64,000 bases of DNA from Plantago ovata (Eukaryota > Streptophyta > Magnoliopsida > Lamiales > Plantaginaceae): NCBI GenBank assembly GCA_028274465.1, contig CM051457.1, positions 17,247,097 to 17,311,096 of the forward strand, written 5' to 3'. The notes below the pieces were generated by a model. That model was not told where the DNA came from. It did not search any database and saw only the letters and a list, made by a program, of their open reading frames with translations. This document shows, one piece after another, positions 34,448-47,195 of the stretch. Every line of letters begins with the position of its first letter. Positions within the stretch are counted from its first letter, which is position 1. Made by a program: the position numbers and the translations under genes.

Positions 34448-37400
34448 CTAGCGTGGTATCCTCTGCAATTCCAATGCTACCCGGAAGGATGCATCGGCGA
34501 TATTCTGCATGCTAGAACCTTTAAGATCCAAAACAATTGTTTCGATCTTGGCCAGCTCTGATTTAGAGATAGATAGGATCATTGAATGTGAAAGATATTG
34601 CCGGCAAGAAAAACCAAGAGCATGCAAAACTCGTACTACCACCAAGTGAGGGATGTAGGTGTGTGCCACTTCGAGTAACGCAGAGACTTTGGAGAGATTC
34701 ATAAGCAGGTTCATGGTAGCTTCTCTAGGAGCTACCTTGAACAATAAAACCAAACATTCTGAAGCCATGTCTGAAAGGTTGGCGGAACAGGATCTGCTTA
34801 GTTCCAGTAAGGAGCCAATGTTGCCACCAAAATCTATTATGTCTTTTATACACTGCTCCGTTTCCCCAGAATTATCAAACAAAAGTGAGGGCTCCTTTGA
34901 ATAGATGAACCCATGCTTAGAGCCCAGAGAGCGTAAAAGAAAAGCCTTGCACAGACCAAGTGTTGGTTCAATGAAATCTTCCATCTCCTTGGCATATACA
35001 AACTCTAAAAGATTTCCAATCTTTCTCACTACTTTCAACTGGGAGAGTACCCTGGTCTCTAGTTCGGAAGCTGATGCAAGAGCCAGACAAAGCATGACAC
35101 TACTGACATTTATAGTTGAAAAATCACCACGCAGGAATTCAAAGCACTGTGATACTGCTTTCATGTGGAGAATGTCTGATATTTTTATGTAGTTGGATTC
35201 AATGAGCATCACGAGGAGTTTCTGAGCATACATGGGAATGGGGTCTTCATCCTCAATAAATGATGGATACAGAGGGAGGAAGTAGGTATTTGATACAGAC
35301 TTCAAATCCTCTGGAAGTTGCTCAATCTGGAATGATTCGCTCAGGAAAAAGACCATCACATCAAAGAAAATCTTCAAGCACAAGAATCGAGCGTCTCCAT
35401 CTTTGTTTCCTTTGTATAGAGTAGCCAAGCTGGGAAGAACCTGACGAGTGAAGATGATAGGGTTGCTTTGAATTGCTGCAGGCTCCTCTGTGATTGATTC
35501 CACAACTCGCAGAAGATTTATCTGAAATTCATCCCTGCCCTGAAATTTCAAGAAGGTGGACATATCATTCAACAGATATACAGTAAATTCTGTGACAAGG
35601 GACTACAAAGACTTCAAAAGATATCCATCAAGGACTTTAAAGGGAAGTGTGCTAATCGAGGAGTAAAAGAAACATAATTCCCCTCCAAACAGTAGATAGG
35701 GGGTTCAAGCCACCATGGGGGTAAGTAAAAGCTGAAACTGTTTGACAGTCATAAAAATTATTCCCAAGAAAATCACCATCTGCACAAGGGCAAGCATGGC
35801 GAAAAAAGATTTGAGTGATTGACAACAGAAACTAAAACATTAATGGATACTTGAAACTTGAAAGGACACGCAATAGTTTGCAGGACCAACATAAACAGCA
35901 ACCACACGTATTTTAGCTGAATGTATATTTCAGATAATGACGATTAGGGTGTCCTGTTTATTTTTTAAACCATATTTAATCATCTGGTGATAGACGTGTA
36001 AATATGTTCGTTCAGCGTGTGGTGATACACTGACAAAAATTATGCAGCTCTGCTTGATCTGGAAAGTGGATTAACACAGAACAGATGAACAAGCTTCAGT
36101 GTTCATACCTGGAAAGGTGACTCTGTCAGTTTCAGTAGGCTAGCCACCTGTTGCAGAACCTGCGGAGTGGCTACAGAATGCTTGAATGAGCTGCTTCCAA
36201 GAAGATGGATAATCACAGGAAAGAAATGAAGACTATTCTTTGAGTAATTCCTGCTAGTAATCTGCCCATGACGTCTTCCACCCATAAGTTGCTGAATATC
36301 CCCAGTTACAGTCTCCAGCAAACCTGGTAAAGTCGACACCACAGCAACTACAAATGCCTGAAGACAAACCTGAAGATATTTATCTTTCTCCTTTGCGAGC
36401 CTGTCTACAGCTGACAGTAATTTTGCATTGCAAAGAAAGAGAGGTAGCCATCTCTTGCCATTTTTACAAAGTAGGGCCATAAGGAGGAGTGCTTTTCCCC
36501 TCAGGACTTCACTTCCCTGCTCAACAAAAGACAGGATATTTGGCACAAAATTCTTATCCTCCATCAAAGGAAGAAGGAGGCGACCAATGTTCGAAATCGT
36601 ATGGCTTCCTAGCATTGCCATGTTTAACAAGTTTAAGCAGATTTGCTGCTCGCGCTGATTGCCCTTGAAAAGACTGGAAGCAATGTCCTTGAGCGGCAGC
36701 TTCTCAATGACCTGTTGAATGCTTGAGTGGCTAAAGCGAAGCAGTCGGACCAAACATGATCCTGCTGTGAACCTCATGCTCTCTTGTTTCCCTGGAGCCT
36801 TAAATATATAACAAAGATTACTAATTACATCTTGACTGGTGAAACGAGTTGCCCAGAATCCTCCATGACTAGAGATGTTCTCAATTGTTCTTAAAGCATA
36901 AAGCTGAGTGAGATCATCCTCTCCTCTACGCAGCACAGATGAGATCAAAGAGATTAATGAATTTGGAACCTGCCAATAGAGTACAAGTATAAAGACAACA
37001 ATGGTGACCAGAAATAGATATTTACAGATAATATACAATCCATACTAACATAATATCCCCAAAAACAAATTAAAATTTTTTAAAAGCACACAAATATTGA
37101 GAATCTCATTGAATCAAAGACAGAAATGAAATGACAAAAGTGAAATGTAGAATAGAACTCACTAAAAGAAAATTATCTGAATTCATAGAAATACCAGAAC
37201 CTAACCTGCCAGCTAGAAGTGGGTCGATTGTCTTTAGATGGAGATTCCTGCGGCACTCCATCTTTTGCCGTATCATTTAGAGTGGATATGTAAAAGAGCA
37301 ACTCACCTAAGGCAGCCATTGAGAACCTTCTCACTTTTTCCTGCCTGTCTCTAAGGCCATCAGTTAAGGCACCTATAATTCCAGAATTTGCCAAATCATC

Positions 37401-39827
37401 TCCAATAACTGTGGAATGGCGAATTAACAGACCTATGAGCGAGGACAACTGTACACGCAGAGCCAGAGCCTTAGACTGTCGTAGCATTTTGACAAGTAAC
37501 AACATTATTGGTCCATTGGTCAATACATTGGCAGCATCGACATTTGTGCTTAATATCTCAAGGTACCTGATCACATTTTGCTTGTCACCTGTAACACTGC
37601 TGTTCATGACACTTAATATTTTACTATACATAACATCAAGTTTCTCTTTTGGCATTTTAACAAAATCAGAGGGAGGAAGTGGTTGGAATGGAAGGGATGA
37701 AACGGCATCTGATCCTTTATCAAATTTTCTGCTAGGCATTACAGGTCTAACAGAGAGATCAGATGGGTGCCATAAAATCTCAGAGAGGTCCGTAGATGAT
37801 TTTATTGCATCAAATTCAAGCACACGCCCAGATATATCTTTTGTCCTTTGAATCTTCCCTTGAGGGCTGGCAGTGGGTGGTGTGGCTGCTTCCACACACA
37901 TACCTACAGGCTCCGAGGAGGATTCCTCTTGTGCTTTTGAGTCCTCCCGAAATGGTGTGCCAACCACATTTGATGCATCCGGCTGACTAGCTACGCCATC
38001 CATCTCTTCAGCTTTTTCATCAGGTGCACTGGGGGTTGACACATTATCTGCAATGGTGCAGGATCCAGTTTCAGATTCTTCAGTTTCATCCTGACCATCA
38101 TCTTCAGCATTTTCGTTGAAATCAAGTTCCATGTCATGGTTCTCAATCTTAACTTCGGCATCATTTTTAGTGCTATTAGGCAACGGTCTCCGATAGTTCT
38201 CCTTTTCATTCTCTCTCTGCAAATTTGACTTGGCAATTCTTGAGAGCCGCAGGAGATTCACCCCTCCAGTGTTATTTGAAGCATCCTTGTGCTTGCGGTC
38301 CGCAATTCTGCCTGCGGCTTTTGTTTGAGTTTTTCGGCCACTAGATGATACACCCTTATTCGGTGTTTCTTCTGATTTCCCACCAGTATTACAATTTTCA
38401 TCCTGCCTACCAAGCCCTCTTGAATCTCTTCGGAAACTTTTAGGTGGAGTCTTGTTACGAGTAGGCCTGTCGCCATTGCGCTCAGTAAGATGTGGTTCAG
38501 AAAACAACTCAATCATAGTAGTAAAGGCAGGCTGAGGCGGTAATGTCACTGGAGCAAATTTTGTTCTCCAAAAGGAATGATTGCAAAGTTCAGGCCATTG
38601 TATCCTTTCAGAAGGATCCTTTATCAATAGAGAATTTATTAAATTTATGAAAGGAAGGGATGGAGTTCCAGGAAGAGCAGGAGCCTCTTCAGAAAGAATT
38701 GACTTTGCTAACTGAGTGAATTCCCGATCCGCAAATGGAGGACTGCCAGTATAGCATTCATATAGAACACAACCAAGAGCCCAGAAATCAGAAGCGTACG
38801 AGTGAACCCCTCCATCTTGGAATAATTCAGGAGCCATGTAGCACGGTGTTCCACGTTTTGTTTGAGGTAACTAGGTACACAAGGAAAAAAAATAGATTAG
38901 TTAAGTGCCATTATAGTCATGCAGCACATAGACAATCACATGCATATGTAATTCGGTATATGCAAGTACTACACACGGACATTTCTGGATATTTGTATTG
39001 ATTGTTCATATACTTATTGATCAATGAGATAAAAGAAATTTTCAACCTGAGACGAAGGTGTTGTAGATATATCACTCAGTTTTCTTGCTAGGCCAAAGTC
39101 ACATAGCTGGAGAAGAGAATAACTTCATGTTAGAATCTGAAAATGAAAACAAAACAAATTTGGATAACAGAACAGAGTACCTTTGTGCGTCCATTTTCAT
39201 CCAGTAGAATATTTGATGGTTTTAAGTCGCAATAAATTATTCCCTTTGAGTGTAAGTACCTGACATATGAAATCATTAGGGAAGCAACATTTTTATGAAA
39301 GCAACAAATTGAAAATTCCAAGGCAAAATTGTAAGTCTTACTGCAGAGCTATAACAAGATCATGTGCCATATCATGTATCGATTCTTCCGGAAGCTTACC
39401 ATCCTGCAAGTCAACCATCAAACACCATAACAGAAATGAAAGTGGCAAAGTGCAAAACAAAACAAGACTTAAGACACATTAAACTGCAGTCACAGGATTC
39501 AATCAATGTTACACTACAAGTAAACGAACAAAAAATTGTAACATCTGGACCGGATCAAATTACATTATATATATTGAACTTAGGGAGAAGCAGGTGTTTA
39601 AGCCAACAAGTTCTTGTAAAGCATCGAGAATGTAAAGGACTGTTTATCTTTGAACCAGTAATATTCATTGTGCAATCATGGATATGTAAACAAGATTATG
39701 TTTCCTAACAAATAGTGCCTACACAGTACTGATAAAGATCACCTGTTGTAATAAAGTCATTAGATCTCCTCCAACACAGTACTCTAGGACCAACCATAAG
39801 TGAGCTGTTGTTTCATACCTATAGCAG

Positions 39828-39866
<39 letters not shown>

Positions 39867-41203
39867 AGTGATTATTGAATCCTTAAAAGCATTAGTGACG
39901 TTCAAAGTTTACAGTAATCAGCTAAAGGCCGGGCCTGTATGTGTTGTATACTTTGAAAAGAACAGACTCTATCCATGTAGGGTGAATCATACCACGAGAA
40001 AAACTTCAGTACATTTGAGTGATCCAGAGTGTGAAGAACTCTCACCTGCAATAAACAATTACCGGAAGTTATCAATATGTAGAAAATGAGCAGGCATATG
40101 TATCTCTTTGCAACTTTACATCTAATGTTAGTGTTAACATCCATGATGCATTTTGTCATTTACATTTTACTATTTTAGTAATAGCTAGAATAACAAAACT
40201 AAATCTGTGTCAAACAGCGGACTCTATATGGGCACACTGCACACAGCGGGTGAGGCTCGTTATACAGTCAGGTGAAGCATTTTTAGCTCTTCAGCTAACA
40301 AAATTCAAATATTTCATGCCAGGCCTAATACAAGCTGCAATAAGTATTTGATAAATTGGTACAATTGAAGATATTAGAGCCAAAATTACCCAGACTCCGG
40401 TGTGTATCCGGGGTATTGGGCTCTGCTATTTCATGAAGATAGCCTAAAATGAAGTGGCCTATTGCATGCCCATGCCGAAGTGTCTTGTGTCGGATATGGG
40501 TACGCAAAGAGTGACCGTTCAGTGATCCAAATCTATCTGTAGTAGCGACAAAATGTGTAGAAGGGACACTCGTGTCTGGTTCAGTATTAAGACTCTATCC
40601 TTTGCACCAAAAACCATGACTATAATCTCAACTCAAAACATCCAACTAACACCAAAATAAAAAGTTATTAGCCATACCAGAACACTCGCAAGTAAATTCA
40701 AATTACTCAGATCAAACAACATACAATCATCCAACTCGATACATTCTTCTTACGTTTGCCCAAAGCTCAACTCGAATGGAAATCAAAAGTCAAAACTGAA
40801 ATTAGATGGACTGGCAATTGTATTCAGCTAACACACGCAGTATAAACAATGTCGGACCATTCAATTAACAAGTGAGCTAACCAACTTAAGCAGTGAATGA
40901 AGCTCATCGAATACTAATAATAACTAGGTTAGTCAGTTCAGTAGAATTAACAAACAGTTGGTGCAGGATGCTCACTTCCTGAAGAACCTTGCTCCTGTGC
41001 GACTTGTCGACGCTCTTAATCGCATAATACTCGATGGTCTTCTTCTTCCTCCCTTTGTACACCGTCTGACAGATCGATAAACATCGGTTATACAATGAAT
41101 TTAATGAAAATAAAAATAAATCTAAGAATCTGATAAACCGGCGAAATAGGATTACCGAGTATTTGCCGCGGCCAATAGCTTCATAGATGTGGTAGTGATT
41201 CAT
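34448..41203 (-). CDS. RUK: RUNKEL/ULK4-type microtubule-associated kinase-like protein
   Basis: Ten exons join in frame to 1361 aa (Arabidopsis RUNKEL is about 1366 aa): 41156-41203, 40976-41065, 39993-40045, 39743-39818, 39342-39403, 39181-39259, 39047-39106, 37206-38870, 36109-36969, 34448-35539. The N-terminal kinase domain (residues 4 to about 255) has [21 protein letters not shown], the AIK lysine, [25 protein letters not shown] with Tyr-Cys instead of the canonical His-Arg, [10 protein letters not shown] and [10 protein letters not shown] long acidic low-complexity linker (exon 37206-38870) and C-terminal ARM/HEAT-like repeats follow. Family knowledge: RUNKEL binds phragmoplast microtubules and is needed for cell-plate expansion; animal ULK4 is its relative. 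The first ATG opens the conserved N terminus. Intron 1 is short, whereas intron 2 (40046-40975) holds a dispersed repeat. Confidence 0.95.
39828..39862 (+). repeat. Poly-A/T tract in RUNKEL intron
   Basis: About 35 A on the plus strand lie a few bases upstream (in gene sense) of the acceptor of exon 39743-39818, so in the transcript this is an exceptionally long poly-U tract before CTATAG. GCAG occurs on both sides, too short to prove a retroposed insertion. Confidence 0.9.
40380..40505 (-). repeat. Dispersed repeat copy in RUNKEL intron 2
   Basis: Shares GGCTATTTCATGAA-like sequence, an ATAG block, CCTAAAATGAA.TG and TGTCGG..TGTC elements in the same order with 60945-61065, which lies in the intron of the 71-aa gene. 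The two are diverged copies of one interspersed repeat of roughly 120 bp. This copy reads CTCTGCTATTTCATGAAG at about 40420. Confidence 0.55.
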
Positions 41204-42254
41204 GCGTCGGTGTCTGAAATAGCAAGCAAACGATCGATCTTCTCTCTCACTGTGGTAGAGAGAGAAAGAGGTGGAGATATGATGTAAGCGGGATAGAAAG
41301 GCTAAAATTGAAATTCAAATTTTGGGGAGTCGCTCAAAATGGGAGATGCTGATTGCTGGAATATTATCGGAATCCAAAGTCCAAACGGTACGTAAATGAA
41401 ATTAGTGAAATTACAAACAGGCCCCTAAGTAGAACCAAAATTACAAATACATTATTATTTTATTAAGATTAAGCAAGTATGTTAATCACGGAGTAAGCGA
41501 ATCCGGTTGAGTCACTCAGTCACATACATTCTCATTTACGTATAACTAGATAACCCAAGAAAATATGATTGGAGAGACACGGTGATGAACACTCGATTAT
41601 AGTCAAAGTTACTTATTCATACACATTAGTTCGTACATGTGATAACTAGTTACGATATTATCAGTGATGATAGTAACTTGAACAAACTCAACTAAACAAA
41701 CTTAACGTCAATTGTAGCGAGTCGTTTGTTTCTCGTCGTGTCCGGATCACATATTATTTTTCCCGAATGATATGAAATGGTCCAACCTCCCATAGGTGAT
41801 AGCATCACCGAGGTATAGGATCCCAGTAAAGCAACTTTACAACTTCATGTACCAATCTTGAAGACATTATCTGACCAATTCTACAAGCATCTACCATATA
41901 GAGTCTAATCCTAATGTATACAATTTATGTATATATACTAGACTTATGATTACTAAGATACATGGTCGAATTTCTAAATAATTGTTTAAATACTTGTAAC
42001 AACAAAGGATGTAAACAAGACAAATAAGGAGTTCATAATATACTAATTCGTATTAATTCAGATAACCAAAACGATTTTATTATAACGCAGTGAGTCGATC
42101 TATTGCTCGACGGGCACAACTCTACGCACCAACAATATCCAATCCCAAGTAAGTTCTAGTGATGGGAACTACGTCTTTTTTTTCTCTTCGATTTAGCGTA
42201 TAATGCATCTAGTAAAAGGTTTGAACCTTGGAATGATATGCTTAATTACATTGA
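41204..42254. other. RUNKEL 5' flank and intergenic DNA
   Basis: The RUNKEL promoter is expected in about 41204-41400; a GA/CT-rich leader (CTCTCTACCACAG when read on the minus strand) is at 41240-41270. I see no coding signal between 41400 and 42254. Confidence 0.45.
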
Positions 42255-43760
42255 GCACCTAGATCTATTCTCCATTGATAGTTCTTTGTGATTTTAATGT
42301 GGTCTTTGTGATTTTAACGTGGTCATGGATAGTACTAAGAAGATACCTGCTCCTAATAGCAGTGTGCATGTTTCTGCTGAACTTATGGACATGTGTACTA
42401 GCACTGGACTTTGGGTTTACATATTTATTGGCCAAAATTAAGTTCACTTGGGATAATGGTCATACATATTACAAGTTGGACAGGGCTCTAATAAATAAGG
42501 AATATATGGGATGATAATCACCACGAGTTTGTGGTTGATTTTCAGCCCAAAGGTGTTTCTAATCATGCCAATATTATTTTTCAATTGTTTTCTCTTATTC
42601 TTCTCTATGGGTTACTTTTAAATTTCAAAAAAGGATGAGGATTTTCAGGCTATGGTGAAGATTTGTTGGGAATAACCACTATTCGGAGGTGTGCAATGTC
42701 AAAATCTGCAACCATTTAGCTGAATTAATAAAAGGTCAAAGCTACTAAACGGGGATAAATACACGCAGATGGTTTCCAAAGTTAGTGAAGCTAAAAAAAC
42801 TAGAAAAAGAAGCAAATGGAGGCTCATGATAAGCCTTGGGACTATCGGATTCAAGAGACTAAAGAAGCCTTAAATCACTATATTCAAATCAGAAAAAAAA
42901 CTTTTGTCTCTTTTACAACAAAGAACTAAGCTACATAAAATGGGTTGCAAAAGGTGATACAAACTGTGATTTTTATCATTCACAAGTCAATCAAATAAGA
43001 AAATTGAACACTTTGATTGGAGATAATGGGGAAAGATATCACTGAGCAGTTTGGAATAACAAAGCATATCCTGGATGTCTATAAAGATTTGTTTGGTACT
43101 GCTAGCCACACTATTCCAACTGATCCACATTTAATTATTTGATGGAATAAATTTAGTTACTGAGGAGATGAACACTGAGCTGAGCAAAAGAGTTAGAAAT
43201 GAGGAAATTAAAAAAAAAAAAAAAAGTGGTCTTTAATATGCGTGATAAAAAGGCACCAGGGCCTTATGGCTTTAATGCTTATTTATACAAGCAAACCTGG
43301 GCCACTACCGGAGATCTCATATGTAAGGCTATGGAAGATTTCTTTAGAAAGTACAACCTCTTTAAGTAAGTAAATGCTACTTCATTCTCTTTGGTGCAAG
43401 AGGTAGAAAATTATATGCATGCTAAAGATTCCAGGTCCATTTATTGTTGTAATATAATATACAAAATTATAACGAAGACACTAGATCATATGCTTCAACA
43501 TATGATGTCTTTGTTGGTTGTTGATAATCAAAGTGCATTTGTTGAAGGAATGCAGCAGATTCAACATAATATTGTGTTAACTCAAGAGCTCGTAAAAGGG
43601 TATGGACAAAATCATATCTCTCCAAGGTGCTTGATGAAGATAGATCTGAAAAAGGCATATGATTCTATAAGTTGGAGTTTCCTTCCCTATGTGTTGCAAT
43701 TATATGGCTTCGGTATCTATTGAGTTGGAAGAGGTGGTTTTAGCCTAAAATATTGGAGAT
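42255..43760 (+). pseudogene. Decayed L1-type LINE (endonuclease plus reverse transcriptase)
   Basis: Fragments in several frames follow the order of LINE ORF2. An endonuclease-like CDFNVV (about 42280), then FTWDNGHTYYKLDRALINKE (about 42440-42505), matches the WTNxxxxxxKLDRxLVN region. APGPYGFNAYLYKQTW (about 43255-43305) matches the PGPDGF motif ahead of the RT. LVVDNQSAFVEGMQQIQHNI and CLMKIDLKKAYDSISWSFL (about 43510-43690) are reverse transcriptase blocks, lacking the later YxDD box. Many stops and frameshifts show an old insertion. It breaks off near 43760 and is then interrupted by a hAT MITE. Confidence 0.85.
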
Positions 43761-43791
43761 AAAGGCCCATACACCTTGCATGGATCACAAA

Positions 43792-43994
43792 CAGGGGCGG
43801 ACCCAAGATTTAGAACTAAGGGGGGCGAAATTATACATACATGATTTTTCGAAGGTTGGGGAAGGGGAAACTTCAAAAATCATGTATATTACCTATAAGA
43901 AATTTGAAAAATTAAAAATAATACATATAAATTTTTCTTCTTCAAAAGTTTGGGGGGTGGGGCGCGCGCCCCCACCTGCCCCGCCCCGCCCCTG
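43792..43994. mobile_element. hAT-type MITE with perfect 8-bp target duplication
   Basis: The element begins CAGGGGCGGACCCAAG and ends CCGCCCCGCCCCTG, giving a CAGGGGCGG terminal inverted repeat. ATCACAAA flanks both sides exactly (43784-43791 and 43995-44002). CAGGGGCGGA termini plus an 8-bp duplication are the hallmark of plant hAT MITEs. Length is 203 bp with no ORF. The GC-rich right end contains GGCGCGCGCC. It is inserted next to or into the decayed LINE, so it is the younger of the two. Confidence 0.93.
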
Positions 43995-44361
43995 ATCACA
44001 AATGCGAACTCGACTCCAGTGGGCCTGTTTTTGCACATCACTTGTATTTTTAGAGTCTTGAAATCATAGTAACGCTAACAAAGTTTTGGTTGGTCCACTA
44101 GTACTGACCGTTGCTTAAGGTTTGATTGAAATTTGTAGCATGAAAATTGACTTATGCTATATGCCTATATCCCTTTTACTCATTAACAACATTGGGGTTT
44201 GTAAATTAAATCAATAGAGAAGAAAAATAAATAAAAAAATCAACTGCTAATTTGTTGGGGAGAACTGGAGTTACTGGACTGCTGGATTCTACATTCTTTT
44301 TTGAGAAACGGATACTTTTCATTCATTCGTCATCCAAAAAGAAATACAAGCAATCAAAGCA

Positions 44362-45705
44362 TTACAAGAACTCATGGAATGTAGCAGGCAGCACACTACC
44401 ATCCTCTAATCCTACAACATTCTTTGCTAAAGCATGGGCTAAAATATTCCCTTGCCGCCTAACAAAACAGTACTTAACAGCAACAAAAGTCGCAGCAGTC
44501 TGCTTAATGTCTGATAGGATCGAACCTGCAGCAGATAAAGGCATATGGACATCTTGTAAGGCGCGAACTACGCCCAAGCAATCCCCTTCCAGCATAACAG
44601 AAGGCAACCGGAGCTCCGCCGCTAAAAACAACGCACACCTAGCTGCCAACGCTTCAGCTATCTCTGGACTGGCAACACTAGGAACGAGAACTCTCTTCCA
44701 CTTCAGTACTGTGCCGTCGGCATCACGGATAACCACCCCAATACCTGCTCGCGAACGGGCAAACGAAGCATCATAGTTCACCTTGTAAAAACCACGAGGG
44801 GGCCGCTGCCACGCCGACACAGTAATGGAATCAACTCTACTCATGTACAACCCGCAAGCCGCCCGATACTTAGAGATGAATTGCTGAACGAAAGTAATAA
44901 GGCCCTGAGCATCCAACGCCACTCGCTCATGAATATGCTTGTTTCTTTGATACCAAATACTCCAGCATACGCACACAAAGAAAGCAAACTCCTCCGTACC
45001 AAGTTTCGCCTTGACATGTGAGATCCAGCTAGGAATATCAACAAAATCATGTAGCAAAACCGCCATCGGTAAGTTAGAAACTGCCCATACGAGGCGAGCA
45101 AAAAAGCAATCCCGGAACGTGTGCATAATAGTCTCGGTGCCACAAGCACACAACGGACAGGCCTCCTGCAAATCAATACCCCGACGAGCGAGATTGGCAA
45201 AAACCGGCAAGGAATTCCGTAGAAGCCGCCAATAGAAAACCCGCACCTTATTAGGCATACTAATCTTCCACACCCACTCCCAGTTCTGCTCTACATGAGT
45301 GCTACTACTCCCAAGACGGTCACTAACAGCCCTACGTGCCACGTCACGAGCTAACCAGTAGGCGGTTCTGACAGTATAGTAACCGGACTTTGAATAATGC
45401 CACACACACACATCCGGCACACTACAAGTAGGAAGTGGTATTTGAAGAATCGAAACCACGTCTTCTTCCCAGAAAACCGCGCGTAGTAACTCTACATCCC
45501 AACCATCATCCTTAACAAAAGAAGCCACTGTAAGATTCTCCAGATTATGTAAGTTCGGAGTATATGGCCTAAAACCATGATGCCGCGGAATCCAACCATC
45601 CCTCCAAACCGTCTCCCACCTTCCAGCGTACACCTTGCTGAACAACCTGTAAGGCCGCACAAATACTCTTCCAAGTGAAGGAATCGTACGACTGGGAGTA
45701 AGCAT
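44362..45705 (-). pseudogene. LINE ORF2 C-terminus: zf-RVT and RNase H domains
   Basis: An open frame of 447 codons. The first half has the zinc-binding RVT region (WEWVWKISMPNKVRVFYWRL, then CPLCACGTETIMHTFRDCFF). The second half is a plant-LINE RNase H (VNYDASFARSRAGIGVVIRD, AEALAARCALFLAAEL, LEGDCLGVVRAL, and the ending VRRQGNILAHALAKNV). The acidic RNase H residues (D in NYDAS, E in AEALA, D in EGDC) are kept. It is continuous with the RT remnant upstream only through a frameshift near 45700, and is part of a defective element, not a host gene. Confidence 0.88.
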
Positions 45706-45789
45706 CCAAGATATCAGTGGATGGAAGGTATTTAGCCTTCAAAATGCGGCTAAGCAAAGCGTGTGGATATTGAATCACCCTCCAAACTT

Positions 45790-46550
45790 GCTTCCTCAAC
45801 ATAGCAATATTAAAAGACCGAATATCTCTAAAGCCCATGCCACCATCTCTCTTAGAATCGCATAAAGTTTGCCACTTAATCCAATGGATCTTGCGAGTAA
45901 TACCATCACCCCACCAGATCGAGCAATGATCGAATCAATTTCCGTCAACAAAGTATTCGGCAACTTGAAACAACTCATGACATAGGTCAGGATAGATTGC
46001 AAAACTGACTTAATAAGTACCTCTTTCCCAGCCATCGAAAGACACTTATTCTCGAACACCAGAATCGAGCAATGATCGAATCAATTTCCGTCAACAAAGT
46101 ATTCGGCAACTTGAAACAACTCATGACATAGGTCGGGATAGATTGCAAAACTAACTTAATAAGTACCTCTTTCCGAGCCATCGAAAGACACTTATTCTCG
46201 AACCCCTGAACCTCACTCCAAATCCGTTCCCGCAACCAGCTAAAAATCTCCTTTTTAGAGCCCCCCATAACCGTCAGTAATCCTAAGTACTTCTCATGTT
46301 TATCAATCACACGAACCGGTAGACAATCTCTAATCTCCGCAACCCGGGCTTCACTTGTATTTCTACTAAAAACAACAGTAGATTTTTCCAAATTGATCTC
46401 TTGTCCGGACGCCAAATTATATTTTTCAAGAATACGACTAATCCCCTGGGTCAACGGTTGACGCAACCATCCACCGTACGCAAGCTTAGACTCCGGAGTG
46501 CGATCAGAATCATCCAGCAAATCCAAACAAAACTGACAATCACAATACAA
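45790..46550 (-). pseudogene. LINE ORF1 zinc knuckle fused to late reverse transcriptase; 140-bp internal duplication
   Basis: The frame starts near a CCHC-like knuckle (FCYFCGVIGHLYCDC, about 46530-46580) and YGGWLR, normally in ORF1. It passes directly at about 46450-46465 into the reverse transcriptase thumb region (INLEKSTVVFSRNT, KYLGLLTVMGGSKKEIFSWL, CLSMARKEVLIKLVLQSIPT). This junction marks an internal deletion of ORF1's end, the endonuclease and the RT core. A segment of about 140 bp is tandemly duplicated (45918-46057 and 46064-46203, offset 146), repeating CLSMAGKEVLIKSVLQSI. Several frameshifts follow. Confidence 0.8.
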
Positions 46551-46634
46551 ATGCCCAATGACTCCACAAAAATAGCAAAAATTAGGAAGCTTACCATAGG
46601 AAAAATGGACAGGTCGAAACTCTCTATTCGACCC

Positions 46635-47195
46635 CTAAATGTGCTTAACCCGTATCAAACGTTTCGTTATATCAATCAGCACACGCATATGAAACGCAGA
46701 CGTCATAAACCCAGCATACTTCTCTTTTTCAAACAAGACCAAAGTACCAATCGAACTGCCAATTCTTTTGGCAACAGCCTGCGTTACCTTCGCCAACGGC
46801 ATATTACTTACCTTTACATCAAACTCACCATGATCAAGATCAACTTGCAATGGATCACCCGCTTCACCCAGCGGCCGTAGAACCACCAAATTCCTATCAA
46901 ACGCCCATGGTCCCTCTCTCAGTACCCGACGCTTGTACATCTGATGTGGGAACTGCACCAAAATTCGGTCACTGCCTTCTACCCGTTCAAACTGTACTGG
47001 TTGCCCCAGTCTCCAAGCGCGTGACATAGCACGCTTAAACGCCTCCAAGTTCACCGGCTTCGTAGTCACCACACGACCGACCAAACACAAATCAAAATTC
47101 TGGCCGGCCCAGGTATCAGCAGGAAGTGAAATCAAATCCTCAACCACATCCAAACGCTCAAACCCACCCAAATCATTCACAGACACACCAGCCAT
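46635..47195 (-). pseudogene. LINE ORF1, DUF4283-type nucleic-acid-binding domain
   Basis: The frame from the ATG at 47195 reads MAGVSVNDLGGFERLDVVED and continues through NFDLCLVGRVVTTKPVNLEA, MSRAWRLGQPVQFERVEG, ILVQFPHQMYKRRVLREGPW and AFDRNLVVLRPLGEAGDPLQ. This is the usual DUF4283 domain of plant LINE ORF1 (LVGKxLTxRxxN, MxxxWR, GPWxFDxxxLVL). A TAG at 46635-46637 and the internal deletion truncate ORF1 just before the zinc knuckle. An in-frame extension upstream to 47426 is leader sequence. Confidence 0.85.
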
